Assembly: GCA_947462335.1 (NCBI GenBank)
Contig: OX381720.1
Location: forward strand, 42,515,152 to 42,579,151
Direction: 5' to 3'
DNA: 64,000 bases
From: Harmothoe impar
Lineage: Eukaryota > Annelida > Polychaeta > Phyllodocida > Polynoidae
The notes beneath the pieces are model-generated. The model ran no database searches. It was given only the letters and a program-made list of their open reading frames with translations, and was not told the origin of the DNA. Within the stretch, counting starts at the first letter, position 1, and each line of letters begins with the position of its first letter. Both the position numbers and the translations under genes were made by a program. Below, piece by piece: positions 1 to 11,190 of the stretch.

Positions 1-430
1 AAAGAACGTAAGTCTGTGTTGTAACCATAGATCTCCCTATTCCTCGCGGCTCTAATCCCCCGTGTCTAATCCTCATACATTATAAATGCGAGTGTAGAGT
101 TTAGACTACACATACATATTTAGCGTATTCATCTGTCAACAGCTGGCCCTCAACGGGTCATTCATGTGCAGGCCTGTAGACGACGCTTTAGATTTATTCA
201 ATTAAATACAGCGAAAAAGAATCGTACATGAGCCAACTGACCCTATATATAGTCCCGAATAAATTAGATGGAGTTACGGGTCAAGTGGTAGAATCTCATC
301 AACTTAAGTTAATTTACAGGTCTACAGTCCTTTGGCCGATTTGGAGGACCAATGTGAAAACACCCCCCGACTAATTGGCTTTTAAATGCATCACGTAGTT
401 ACAGGATTTAAACTACAAAACAAGATGATG

Positions 431-508
431 ATATAGTTTTAAAACCAACACAGCCGAAGGCTGGTCAGCAGGTCCACAGGGCCCACACGGACCGAACCTG
501 GACAAAAC
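431..508 (+). repeat. Dispersed repeat, copy 1 (shared with 14877-14943)
   Basis: A segment with GTTTTAAAA..AA, then GGCTG.TCAGCA.GT.CACA and GGGCCCA.ACGGACCGA.CCTGG matches 14877-14943 with scattered substitutions. It has no coding content. Confidence 0.5.
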
Positions 509-660
509 AAAGTTTAGCTTCCCTATAAATACAGTAACTCCCAGTCCCCTGTGCCTGCATGGATATCAACTTTGACACAAGTACACAATCGCGCCTTATA
601 ATGATTATAGGCCTATCCCATGCAGGGAGTAGGTCGTTTTTGGTCATTTTTTCACTTCTA

Positions 661-1104
661 GGGAATCAGTCTATACGAAAACTTTTTCACCATGCAGGAC
701 ATTCGGTCCTGCAGATTTGTTTTCTATGCGGGCCCGGCTTAATTTTTGCAGGCCCGGATATTGGAGTACAATCTTGCTATTAAAAATTGAAATATAAAGC
801 AAGTGTTTATACTGGCAATGATAATAAATAGGGTTCCACCTACATGTTACAATTATATTAACCATTTTAATATGCAGATTACTGAAGAACATAACAGGTA
901 ATATTCACACTTTCTTTTTTATGATGTAGAAACCTTAATAAAGGTCCGATTCACAAGCCGTAAAAAATGGCATCTAGCCTAGGCAGGAATCTCTGGAATA
1001 CAGCCAGCCATTTGATCCTGCAGTACCCTTTTTCTGCCGGACCGGCAGACTTTTTGCCGGCTATAGCCGGTGTCCGGCAGGTTTTCGTATAGACTGGGGA
1101 ATTG
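661..1104. mobile_element. Terminal-inverted-repeat element, about 0.44 kb
   Basis: AGTCTATACGAAAAC (668-682) is inverted perfectly at 1081-1095, and weaker similarity (GGGAAT / ATTCCCC) extends the ends outward. Inside are short GC-rich palindromes near each end, GCAGGACATTCGGTCCTGC on the left and TGCCGGACCGGCA on the right. No ORF of note. A non-autonomous DNA element is the simplest reading. Confidence 0.5.
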
Positions 1105-1399
1105 TCTGGGATTTCAGGGACTGGAAGAATTTAGTTAATATTCCAATTACAGTATTAGTGAAGTCATAAAAGTTCAAGGGATATCAAGTTTTCAGAAAAT
1201 CAAACCTCCTTAATTTTGATAAAAACAGTATATAGAAAGATATCACGTCGTAATTTTTTTATATTACATCCTGACATCCATAATTGGAAATGTCTGAACT
1301 GCAATGTATCCGATTTGGAGCATTGAAATGACTTAAAATAAAGTGTATATGGTTTATGTATATGTTTATTTAAGATAATACATCTAGGGGAAGATGACG

Positions 1400-2878
1400 T
1401 AATACGGGTCATGGGGTAATAAGGGACACTCTCATTTCAGACTGATATTTCTAACTGAAAGGTAACATTAAGAACTAAGTTTTGGTTTTATAATGAAGGG
1501 TAGGCACCAGATCATATATATTGCATCATTTATTATGTTGTCGGAGGAATTATTATTTGAATTATACGCAGGGAAAAAAATTGAATGCCTGTAATATTGA
1601 GGGCTGATATCTTGATTAGTAAAGCATAATTAGATACATGTGGACAGTCGAGGGAAAAGGGTCCTCCAAAGTAAAAACTCAAGAATAAAATTAATGTCAT
1701 CAGCTTTCCAGTGATATCTTTTATTAGCAGGTACCACTTTTAGTTTTTGAGTACTGGCTCTCTGAATATGTGTGGTCGTTGTCCAATCTTAAATGCCAAT
1801 AAGCTCTATCTTACTTTGTTTTAAAGATGTTCTTATCTAATTAGCATAATTATGCTAATTACCAAATATCCCAACTTTTTCAAGCATTTGGTTACAGCTT
1901 TTGATCTAAAAGTGGTATTTACATTCTGTTTTCAACATAAAAATCGTTGTAGGGCGTTCTATCAATCAATTTTTTACATTTTTTCGATTTCAAATGAAAA
2001 TCATGTTTCCATGGCAACCAACATGTGCAAAAGACACTAATTTAGACCCAAAAACCTTCTTTTCCATTCCAAATTTGGAAGGTTTTCACCAAAGATGGAA
2101 TCTTCTAATGTGGCCTATCATATTCTATATAAAAAAGTAGTGTAGATTAGGTTTTGCTATATATTTTGATCCTTTTTGGCTATATGGAGTCCCCTGGTGG
2201 CCAAAGTTGGTACTAAAAATCCCTCATGGAGGGCCCTTTTCCCTTGTTGATCCACAGTCATCATCATTTATGTAAGCCCCTAGTTTGAGCAAAATGGTAA
2301 TATTTTTTCTGGTTTCCACACGAAAGAGTGTCTTTGCAGACACTACTTTTTTTCAAGATATCTAAATAAAGTTAGTTTTTTGTGAGATTATTTTCATGTT
2401 TTAAATTTGCAAATGGTCATGCTGTGTGTGGCGGCCATTTTCCAAAATGGCGGCATGAAAATACAAGAGATTTCAAGGTCAATTTGAACATCAAGGACAA
2501 TTCACAATTTTTACTGTTTTTAGTGTGCATCGCAACATAATGGTCATAAATTAGCTTGAATTAAAGCTATATAGGAGCCCCATCTACTAGATACTTGGGT
2601 ATATCATGACATCCTGGTTACCATGGAAACAATGTAAACAGTCCATTTTTGACAAATTTTGCTAATTCTTTTATATATTGACAAATTCTCTCGACAGGAA
2701 TAGGCATATACTAAGCACTCACTGAGGTAACAAAGTATGTTTATAATGTTTTAGGACAGTTTAAATCATCATACATCATTTTAAGGTACTTCAAAGGTTT
2801 CTCTCATGCATTAAAGCTATTTGGTCACTGACGATTCCTATTCCGTTCCGTCTTACCCCACAATTGCGACCCGTATTA
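1400..2878. mobile_element. Candidate terminal-inverted-repeat element, about 1.48 kb
   Basis: TAATACGGGTC (1400-1410) is inverted at about 2868-2878 (GACCCGTATTA), and TGGGGTAA (1412-1419) is inverted at 2853-2860, so both ends carry the same two blocks at slightly different spacing. The interior is AT-rich, with an AATGGC/GCCATT palindrome at about 2432-2450 and no recognised transposase. The element type is not assigned. Confidence 0.4.
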
Positions 2879-3257
2879 CCCCACTGTTTTCAAAGTCATA
2901 TTTGACAAAAAAAATATGGATATTATTAGATACTTTTGATGATATTGACTTCAGATATTTCTCTGATTATGATAATTTATAGTAAGACACAAATACCTTG
3001 GCCCATCAAATACCGAGTTCCATAGACCAAGCTCAAAAAAGTAATTCAGAATTTTCAAGAGTCTTTCACAGTAATGTGGTAATCTGAAAATCCGTTCAAT
3101 ACGTCAAAAACGTCATAAATTCGCCCTAAATTGTCAAATGAAGTCAATCTTTCTTTTGACAATATCATAGTAGGTGCCCAGGGGCCCTATAGGCTATAGA
3201 TCAACACATGTACTGTAGTATGATTTTGTGGATCCAGTTGTTGATAGCAAGCAGACG

Positions 3258-3336
3258 GGTTCTGTGGTGTAGGCCTAGTGGTTATCACGTCTGCTTTACA
3301 CGCAGAAGGCCGCGAGTTCGAACCTCGCCAGAACCT
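3258..3336 (+). tRNA. tRNA-Val(TAC)-like gene with a 6-nt D-loop insertion
   Basis: The acceptor stem GGTTCTG/CAGAACC pairs in all 7 positions. The T arm GCGAG-TTCGAAC-CTCGC pairs in all 5. The anticodon arm TCTGC-TTTACAC-GCAGA gives anticodon TAC (Val). The body is 79 nt instead of 73 because GTGTAGTGG is expanded to GTGTAGGCCTAGTGG, a 6-nt insertion in the D loop that also splits the Pol III A box. The B box (AGTTCGAACCT) is intact. A T4 terminator follows at about 3345. The good stems argue for a gene or a young copy; the altered D loop, T discriminator base and lack of encoded CCA leave a tRNA pseudogene or SINE head possible. Confidence 0.6.
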
Positions 3337-3586
3337 CGCCTACCTTTTCCACCTGGTTCCACCTGTAAGCAGGGGCGCCATCTGGTGTAAAGGTGAACAA
3401 CTGGGGGGATTACCTGTAGGCCCACGATTGTAGACTACTATCCCACTAGGCCTACTACCAGTTTGTAAGATGCAGTACTCAGTTTCCGATGAAGCAATTT
3501 ATAATTAATAGCAGAGGTTAGAGATTCCTCTGATTCTACGTCACAGGGTGCTGATTTGGGGGCAAACAGAGGCCTCCACGTGGTTA

Positions 3587-3686
3587 GGGAGTGTTCATTT
3601 ATCAATTACAGGGGTAGGGTCGTGAGATTTTGAATTTTGCGGCCCCCCAACCCCCCCCCCCCTGTAACTAATAAATGAACACTCCC
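3587..3686. mobile_element. 100-bp foldback MITE with TTA target duplication
   Basis: The ends GGGAGTGTTCATTTAT and ATAAATGAACACTCCC are inverted, and the inner arms reach AATTACAGGGG and CCCCTGTAACT. TTA flanks both sides (3584-3586, 3687-3689). A 3-bp TWA duplication with GGG-starting ends is typical of PIF/Harbinger MITEs. Its ends are close to those of the 315-bp element at 29977. Confidence 0.65.
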
Positions 3687-3854
3687 TTAGGTAGTTGTAC
3701 CATGATCGGTTTTTAGACCAATCTTTATAATATTTGCATAGCTGAGCGGTAGTATGGTCTGTATAGTTTGTCTTATCGTTATACATATAATATATAAGAG
3801 AGTACCGAAACATAATATGTCTATTCTATAACAATTTACAATGTATTTATGTGA

Positions 3855-3885
3855 CCATTACTGGGGGGGGGGGGGGGGGGTATTA
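3855..3885 (+). repeat. Poly-G tract
   Basis: A run of about 18 G residues lies in an otherwise AT-rich, gene-free stretch (3700-4800). Nothing else was recognised in that stretch. Confidence 0.7.
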
Positions 3886-4814
3886 CTGTGTGAGATATGG
3901 TTCATATAAATTTATACCCTATAAAGTATCACCCACGTGGCTTTTGTTTGCCCCCCACTGTTCTATTATTGGGTGCAATCAATGACGTACATGTAGGTCA
4001 TTAGTGCAATCAACAACTCTAACCTCTGCTATTATGCAGATAATTACTCCTGCATGCCACAAATTAACTGTTTATGAATGCACTTGCAACGGTTTGCAAA
4101 AGCGTCACAATTTTCCTGTTGGGTGTGCCTTATAAGCTGATGGGTATGTAGTAGATACCATACGAGTAACTGAGTGTATGTAAAAATAACCATGGCAAAC
4201 TGACTGGTGGCCCCATAGGCTATTGTTATTATTACTTAAACTGCGTCTGGCACTCACCAGAAGGCGGTGGTTAATTCTACATAGCTTTTCATAACCATTG
4301 TCTATCTATTACATAACTCAGTTACGAGGAGGGTATCTGACTTAACCCTCGGTTATGTGAAAAGAAATAAGGTGTGAAACCCATTGTATTAGCCCTCCAC
4401 CGTGGGTTAAATGCTTTTAGGCTATTATTGAATATAGAATTGAATATAGGCTAAATTTGGATCTTATACTAGCTGCAACCAGGAAGTCATATTATTGCTC
4501 TCTCCATGCTACAAGGTACATTATCTATCTATAGGCCGGTAGGGAAGAAAACACAGTCATATATCATACATTTCTTTATTACTCAGCAGTGTTCTCACAG
4601 CATAGGATATTATGTACATTGTACATAGGTGAGTTGTACAGTTTGAGTCTCGTGAGGACAATATTTTGCTTTTAAATAAGGTCCAATCTACAATACAGCC
4701 CTACACGTCCACTAAATACCTTCTTCTGTCGGTAATTTATTGATTAATATACCATATGGAGGAAATGAAGAATATATCTTTTTTTATGCATGCATTATTC
4801 GCTTTTAATTAGCC

Positions 4815-5240
4815 AGTGCACCCAAGTAACATGCCCGACTGGCGCCCAGTTGGGTTTACCTTGGGAAACCTTGGGCAAGACTGGGCTGTGTTTTGGGCTG
4901 GGCAAATCCATGGGCTTCAGTGGGGCCCCAGCTGGGCTAAGTGAATTTTATAACATGCCTTGTAAATATCCCTGACATCTTGAATCATGCTCTCTATTAA
5001 TAAATCTCCAAGTATGAACATGTTATTTTCACTATTGTGTAGGAAATGTATGATTGGGCTTTAGGTGGGCTTGGACTGGGCCAATTTTCTTCTTCAGAAA
5101 TGCTTTATGGAAGTCCCTAACAGTGTGAATCAAACTCTCCTTTTAAAAAAAAATTAATTTGAAATTTTGTAATCGTGATTTTGCTGGAAAATCATAGTTG
5201 GGCTTTCATTGGGTTTGATGTGGGCCTCCCAACAAGTAGT
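4815..5240. repeat. GGGC-rich degenerate foldback repeat, copy 1
   Basis: It starts with CCCAAGTAACATGCCC and holds many imperfect copies of CCCAGTTGGG / TGGGCTTGG. The start resembles the inverted end of the 9.93-10.24 kb repeat (CTACTTGGGC). It has no coding content and looks like an old MITE family. From 5240 to 6263 I see only AT-rich sequence with no gene. Confidence 0.4.
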
Positions 5241-6263
5241 TTACAGCGTTAACACTAGATGGCCATGTGGCTCTAAGCTTTGACACTAGATGGCCTCTGT
5301 ATACCATGTAGAGAGAAATCCTCCAATTCAAGATTACTTCTTCATAAATACAATACAGCCAAAATATGCCATGCAGTTAATACATGTATAAGAATGAAGA
5401 TATTTCAATGCAGTTTGGATAATATATGGAAGTTACCATTATATTGTGTAAAGTAATGTAGAAAATGAAGTATTAACCTGGAGACCCCTATCCTGTGGTT
5501 GAAAAGGAACTATAAGTATGGACCACAAGACCCTGAAGGTGGCAGGTCGAGTGTTTTTATTGAGGTCATCAGAAATCAACTGCTGCTATATGGCTATACG
5601 GCAGCTCTCTTTACAGAGAATATCAATGACATTATATAATTCTGATATAGCAGAAATCCATAAAACCCTCTGAACTAACCCCCATCGCGAAAAGTCATTT
5701 TAATTTTGAATATTTCACCCTTAAACAGGACATTTCCATGAAAATGTCAAATTTTCTTATAAGAATAATAACTTGGTGGTTATGGGAATTGCGCAATAAG
5801 ATAGATTGGAAAGTCTGCTACAGACCTGCAATCTCCTTTAAGCCCATTAGATTAGCGCAAAATAAATATTGATTTTACAAGAAAAAATCCTTGGGATAAC
5901 CCCCTCCCCCAAATACCATAACAATCAACTCACCCTCCACCCTATCCAAAATACTAGGTGAATAGCCACTCCATCCCACCTCACCCCCCAGTGCTCTGGG
6001 TCTGTGTTACTGGTGAGTGCCACTCTGAGACTAAAGGTTATTAGTCAGGCCTCAGTGCCTTTGGGTCTGACCAGGGGTCAGCATGGTACAATGACAGACA
6101 GGTATGGATTTATCAAGCATTAATATTGCTTATTCTCAATATATGAGAGATGCACTCTATCAAAATTAATTTTGATTGTGAATGGTATATAAAGGTGTAC
6201 CTGATACAGTGGTAACACGAGGATGCTAGGGTTGAGAAAGATGCAGCAATGCTGCAAAACCAG

Positions 6264-8255
6264 TTACATAAGGAGATTAAGGAAGAACGGGATAAAGGGA
6301 GAACGGGATAAAGGGAGAACGGCATAAAGGGAGAACGGGATAAAGGGAGAACGGGATAAAGGGAGAACGGGATCAATGGAAAACGGGAGAACGGGATAAA
6401 GGGAGAACGGGATAAAGGGAGAACAGGAGAAACAGAGAACGGGATAAAGGGAGAACGGGATAAAGGGAGAACAGGAGAAACAGAGAACGGGATAAACGGA
6501 GAACGGGATAAACGGAGAACGGGATAAACGGAGAACGGGATAAACGGAGAACGGGATAAACGGGAGAACGGGATAAACGGAGAACGGGATAAACGGAGAA
6601 CGGGATAAAGGGGAGAACGGGATAAAGGGAGAACAGGATAAAGGGAGAACGGGATAAAGGGACAACGCGATAAAGGGAGAATGGGATAAACGGAGAAAGG
6701 GAGAACCGGAGAATGGGATCAATGGAGAATGGGAGAACGGAATAAAGGGAGAACGGGATAAAGGGAGAACGGGATAAAGGGAGAACGGGATAAAGGGAGA
6801 ACGGGATAAACGGAGAACGGGATAAACGGGAGAACGGGATAAACGGAGAACGGGATAAACGGAGAACGGGATAAAGGGAGAACGGGAGAAACGGAGAACG
6901 GGATAAAGGGAGGACGGGATAAAGGGAGGACGGAATAAAGGGAGAACTGGATAAAGGGCGAACGGGATAAAGCGAGAACGGGATAAAGGGAGAGCGGGAT
7001 AAAGGGAGAGCGGGATAAAGGGAGAGCGGGATAAAGGGAGAACGGGATAAAGGGAGAACGGGATAACGGGATAAAGGGCGAACGGGATAAAGGGAGAACG
7101 GGATAAAGGGAGAGCGGGATAAAGGGAGAACGGGATAAAGGGAGAACGGGATAAAAGGAGAACGGGATAAAAGGAGAACGGGATAAAAGGAGAACGGGAT
7201 AAAGGGAGAAATGGAGAACGGGAGAAATGGAGAACGGGATAAAGGGAGAATGCGATAAAGGGAGAATGGAATAAACGGAGAACGGGATAAACGGAGAACG
7301 GGATAAAAGGAGAACGGGATAAACGGAAAACGGGATAAACGGAGAACTGGAGAAACGGAGAACGGGATAAAGGGAGAACGGGATAAAGGGAGAACGGGAT
7401 AAAGGGCAAACGGGATAAATGGAGAACGGGATAAAGGGAGAGCGGGATAAAGGGAGGGTGGGATAAAGGGAGAGCGGGATGAAGGGAGAGCGGGATAAAG
7501 GGAGAGCGGGAAAAAGGGAGAACGGGAGAACGGGATAAAGGGAGAACAGGATAAAGGGCGAACGGGTTAAAGGGAGAACGGGATAAAGGGAGAGCGGGAT
7601 AAAGGGAGAACGGGATAAAGGAAGAACGGGATAAAGGGAGAACGGGAGAAGGGGATAAAAGGAGAAGGGGATAAAAGGAGAACGGGATAAACGGAAGGGG
7701 ATGAACGGAAGGGGATAAACGGAAGGATAAACGGAAGGATAAACAGAAGGGGATAAACGGAAGGGGATGAATGGGGATAAATGGGTACTACAGCTATAGG
7801 GCAGGAACAGACCCTCTGCTACCAGCGCCAATACCCGGCTCACTACAAACACGGGGTTGGGGGGATAAAGGGAGAACGGGATAAAGGGAGAACGGGATAA
7901 ACAGAGAATGGGATAAACGGGAGAACGGGATAAACGGGAGAACGGGATAAAGGGAGAACGGGATAAAGGGAGAACGGGAGAAACGGAGAACGGGAGAAAC
8001 GGGAGAACGGGATAAAGGGAGAATGGGATAAAGGGAGGACGGAATAAAGGGCGAACGGGATAAAGGGAGAACGGGATAAAGGGAGAGCGGGATAAAGGGA
8101 GAGCGGGATAAAGGGAAAACAGGATAAAGGGAGAACGGGAGAACGGGATAAAGGGAGAACGGGATAAAGGGCGAACGGGATAAAGGGAGATCGGGATAAA
8201 GGGAGAACGGGATAAAGGGAGAGCGGGATAAAGGGAGAACAGACCCTCTGCTATC
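6264..8255 (+). repeat. 16-bp minisatellite, about 2 kb
   Basis: The array is built from GGGAGAACGGGATAAA, with variants such as GGAGAGCGGGATAAAG and insertions of 1-2 bases. It is interrupted at about 7795-7862 and ends at about 8240 with pieces of the neighbouring 87/88-bp satellite. On the minus strand the unit has no stop in any frame. Since 16 is not a multiple of 3, all three frames read the same 16-residue cycle FIPFSLYPVLPLSRSP. Three overlapping minus-strand frames of 198-523 residues result; they are not genes. Confidence 0.95.
7795..7862 (+). repeat. Satellite fragment inserted in the 16-bp array
   Basis: ACAGACCCTCTGCTACCAGC and the following CCAATACCCGGCTCACTAC match the 87/88-bp satellite unit found at 8.66-9.17 kb. 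A second fragment (ACAGACCCTCTGCTATCAGC) lies at about 8238-8275. The two arrays are therefore interleaved. Confidence 0.75.
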
Positions 8256-8279
8256 AGCGCCAATACCCGGGGGGGCCAC

Positions 8280-8650
8280 TCCCTCAGCATTACTGACCAT
8301 GTGTGAACATGATTCCAAGGGAAAGGGTCTGTTTTTGGGTCCTAGGCACGGACCCACGAGGGTCCTTGATAAGGGGTGTTTTTTAAGCAACTTTGGGGAA
8401 AAAGGGGTACATTTTCAGACCTTCATGGCTTTTTAAAATGTATTTTTTAGTTTATTTTTCTTGGTCAGCCTTGATTCAGATATTTTCTCAGGGTCACCCC
8501 GTGATTAGGGTATATTTTTCAGGGTCATTTGTGATTAGGGTCCGTTTTCTAGTAAGTTTACTTTGAAAAGGGTATGCTTTTTAAAAATTTCGCCCCTTAA
8601 TAAGGGTACCAAATTTAGGGTGATGTTCGCACATAGTGACTATAGAAAAG
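8280..8650 (+). repeat. Degenerate AGGGTC-type repeat between the satellites
   Basis: The segment is built from loosely repeated words: AGGGTCATTTGTGATTAGGG, AGGGTCACCCCGTGATTAGG, AAGGGTATGC, AAGGGTACC. The spacing is irregular. No reading frame is supported. Confidence 0.45.
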
Positions 8651-8659
8651 ATAGGGAGT

Positions 8660-9172
8660 GGCCCCCCCGGGGCCAATACCCGTTCACTACTAACACATGG
8701 GGGTGGGCGGCACGCAGTCGGCTGTGTATAGGTCGGGGACAGACCCTTTGCTACCAGCGCCAATACCCGGCCCACTACTAACACATGGGGGTGGGCGGCA
8801 CGCAGTAGGCTGTGTATATTGCGGGGACAGACACTCTGCTACCAGCGCCAATACCCGTTCACTACTAACACATGGGGGTGGGCGGCACGCAGTCGGCTGT
8901 GTATATTGCGGGGATAGACCCTTTGCTACCAGCGCCAATACCCGGCCCACTACTAACACATGGGGGTGGGCGGCACGCAGTAGGCTGTGTATATTGCGGG
9001 GACAGACACTCTACTACCAGCGCCAATACCCGTTCACTACTAACACATGGGGGAGGGGGGCACGCAGTAGGCTGTGTATAGGTCGGGGACAGACCCTTTG
9101 CTACCAGCGCCAATACCCGGCCCACTACTAACACATGGGGGTGGGCGGCACGCAGTAGGCTGTGTAGAGGGG
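8660..9172 (+). repeat. 87/88-bp satellite, about six units
   Basis: Units are marked by GACAGACCCTTTGCTACCAG or GACAGACACTCTGCTACCAG at 8738, 8826, 8913, 9001 and 9088 (periods 88, 87, 88, 87), each followed by CACATGGGGGTGGGCGGCAC. Two variants (CCCTTTG versus ACTCTG) alternate, suggesting a two-unit higher-order repeat. The array ends in a poly-G run at 9168-9186. Frames on both strands are repeat artefacts. Confidence 0.9.
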
Positions 9173-9926
9173 GGGGGGGGGGGGGTCTGGCCATAATTAT
9201 CAACAGCAATTAAGCATATAACTATTGCAGGTAGGGGGCTGGGACCTTTAACACTGAGGGCAATGGGGCAGGAATCCGTACACAGGTACGACTGGAGGAC
9301 GAGGAGCTAAGGGCCACTCAACATAGGGCTAGGGCTGAAGAGGCCTGACTAAGGAACCACCGGGTATAGAGCTGATGCACAGTTGGCCCCTTGATCACTG
9401 CCCAATGCAAAGTGAATGGAGGGTACGGCTAAGGCAAAGTCAATGGGCCGTAGCACCTAAATATAACCAGTTTTCCCCATAGGGAAACTGGTTAATAAAT
9501 ATTGCCCCCATGAAGATATATTGGTCACAAAGAGCAGCTAGCAGATTTGGTCTGATCTTTGGGGAAATGATTTATAAGTTTTTCTTGGGGAAATTCGACT
9601 ACAGTTTCTTATTTTATCTCATGATAACCAGACTAATATTTCTGAAATCCCAATATTCTTAGCTTTCTGGTCAAGCATGAAAAATAATTTTATTCCCTTT
9701 CCTTCAAATTCGCTTGTGGTCCCTACTATAAGACATGGACCCACATATCCCAAAGATATCAGCTAGAGATTTGATGGCTAGGATGAAATTGTATTGACTT
9801 ACTAAAATAGCCACTTGCATAAGTCCCTATCTTTGCTGACTTGAACCTGATGAATACATTTTCTATCTTTCATGTAGAAAATGTATGACATGAAAGGCTT
9901 CCTGCAGGGATATCCTAGCTGAATCC

Positions 9927-10240
9927 TACTTGGGCCAGCCCAACCTGTGCCCATCCTAAGCCCAGTTAGATATTAGTCATTAAATTAATATATTGCTATA
10001 TATTAATTAAAATCAATTACTAGAATGCCCTATTATGTAAGTTGTAAACCTAAAATATGAAAGTGGGGCCCGTCTGGGGCCTAGTCGGGGCCCAGTTTGG
10101 GCTAGCACGCTTGGGCGCGGACATTTTCCCAGTGCCAGTTCTTGCAGGGCCCCAGTCGGGCAGCCCAACTGGGGCCCAGTTGCCAGCCCAACCGGGGCCC
10201 AACTGGGGCCCAGTTAGGTTTGCTACTTGGGCATCATTCC
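9927..10240. repeat. GGGCCCAGTTGGG foldback repeat, copy 2
   Basis: It has dense inverted and direct copies of GGGGCCCAGTT / AACTGGGGCCC and of CTACTTGGGC at both edges. It belongs to the same family as 4815-5240. It lies about 200 bp beyond the 3' end of the ankyrin gene. Between 9187 and 9926 no gene was seen. Confidence 0.5.
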
Positions 10241-10437
10241 GACAGATGTCAAAAACCATTACGTATTGGACAAAATCGTGAAAATCATAAAAGTGATAAC
10301 TAATATACCAGTAGGCTATATACTAAAAAGTGGCTAGATACTCTTTTATCTCAATCATAGGTAGAAGTGCTAGGATCCGCTGCTATCTGTTAGAACACAA
10401 CTGCCGTTATATATACATCTAAATACTATCACAGCGT

Positions 10438-11190
10438 TTAACGGGCTTTTAATCCACTAAAACTCTCAGTGTACTGTGTGTAGTCATAGTCCATGTCAGG
10501 TTCATCGTCCTGTGTTCCACCAGCCCCTATGGTACCCAGTGAGTCGCTCCTCCCCTCCCTGAGCAGCTCCACCATGGGCTGCTTCTTCATGGACACTGCT
10601 TCCTCCAGGGCCGTCTTACCCTTAGCACTCTTAACCTCCTTGTCTGCACCCTGCTCCAGGAGGTACCTGGCCAGCCCCACATACCCCCAGTAGGCTGCTA
10701 TGTGTAAGGGCGTCCTCCCGTCTACGTCAGGGTGATGTACGTCATCGGTACGTCCCAGCTCCTCCACCAGGTACCTGAGTACGTCCACCTGTGAGTTGCT
10801 CTCCGCCCATACTGAGGCGGCGGCCGAGTGTAGCGGCCTCTGTCCGTCATGGTCCTCCACCCCTGGGTCAGCTCTAAACTTCACCAACAGCTTACACACC
10901 TCAAGGTCGCCGTTCTTGGCGGCGTAATGCAGCGCCGTCATGCCGCTCCTCCCACCGGAAGTCACGTCGGCGCCATACTCAAGCAGGAGCTGCACCATTT
11001 CCGGTTTGCGCTTGCCGACGCAGGTGTGGAGAGGGGACTGGATGTTGCGCGTGCGCTCACAGAGACAGTCGCCGGTGTAGTCCTCGTTGATGACGTCCGG
11101 CGCCCCGTCCCCAGCTTCCTGCAACTGGTGACGTAGCCCGTCAACGTCATCGTTGCGCATACACGTCCTGATAGGGGAACTGTTTCCCAT
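10438..11190 (-). CDS. Ankyrin-repeat protein, 250 aa, open in a single exon
   Basis: Ankyrin repeats are protein-binding scaffolds, so a cytosolic adaptor role is likely, but the partner is unknown. Seen from the ATG at 11188-11190: a possible degenerate repeat at residues 5-27, then repeats at about 50-79 (SPLHTCVGKRKPEMVQLLL), 82-112 (GMTALHYAAKNGDLEVCKLL), 115-152 (GQRPLHSAAA, stretched by about 8 residues), 157-187 (GRTPLHIAAYWGYVGLARYL) and 190-213 (GKTALEEAV). The tail is acidic and Tyr-rich (DMDYDYTQY). The frame stays open to an ATG at 11268, but I prefer 11190: it has A at -3 and G at +4, and a plausible 3' splice site (...TATATATAG, exon from 11201) lies just upstream, so a 5' untranslated exon may exist. 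The region is clearly GC-richer than its surroundings. The N-terminus MGNSSP does not fit the myristoylation pattern well because of Pro at position 6. No poly(A) signal was found close by. The family call is secure; orthology is not. Confidence 0.85.
   Translation of the reverse strand: MGNSSPIRTCMRNDDVDGLRHQLQEAGDGAPDVINEDYTGDCLCERTRNIQSPLHTCVGKRKPEMVQLLLEYGADVTSGGRSGMTALHYAAKNGDLEVCKLLVKFRADPGVEDHDGQRPLHSAAASVWAESNSQVDVLRYLVEELGRTDDVHHPDVDGRTPLHIAAYWGYVGLARYLLEQGADKEVKSAKGKTALEEAVSMKKQPMVELLREGRSDSLGTIGAGGTQDDEPDMDYDYTQYTESFSGLKAR

Noticed and set aside
6264..8390. Three long minus-strand open frames (198-523 codons) rich in Pro, Ser, Leu and Tyr
   Set aside because: They are overlapping frames of one 16-bp minisatellite lacking stop codons and give the same 16-residue cycle in each frame; no domain, splice sites or promoter.
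8563..9209. Overlapping frames on both strands, up to 144 codons
   Set aside because: They follow the 87/88-bp satellite period and occur on both strands at once.
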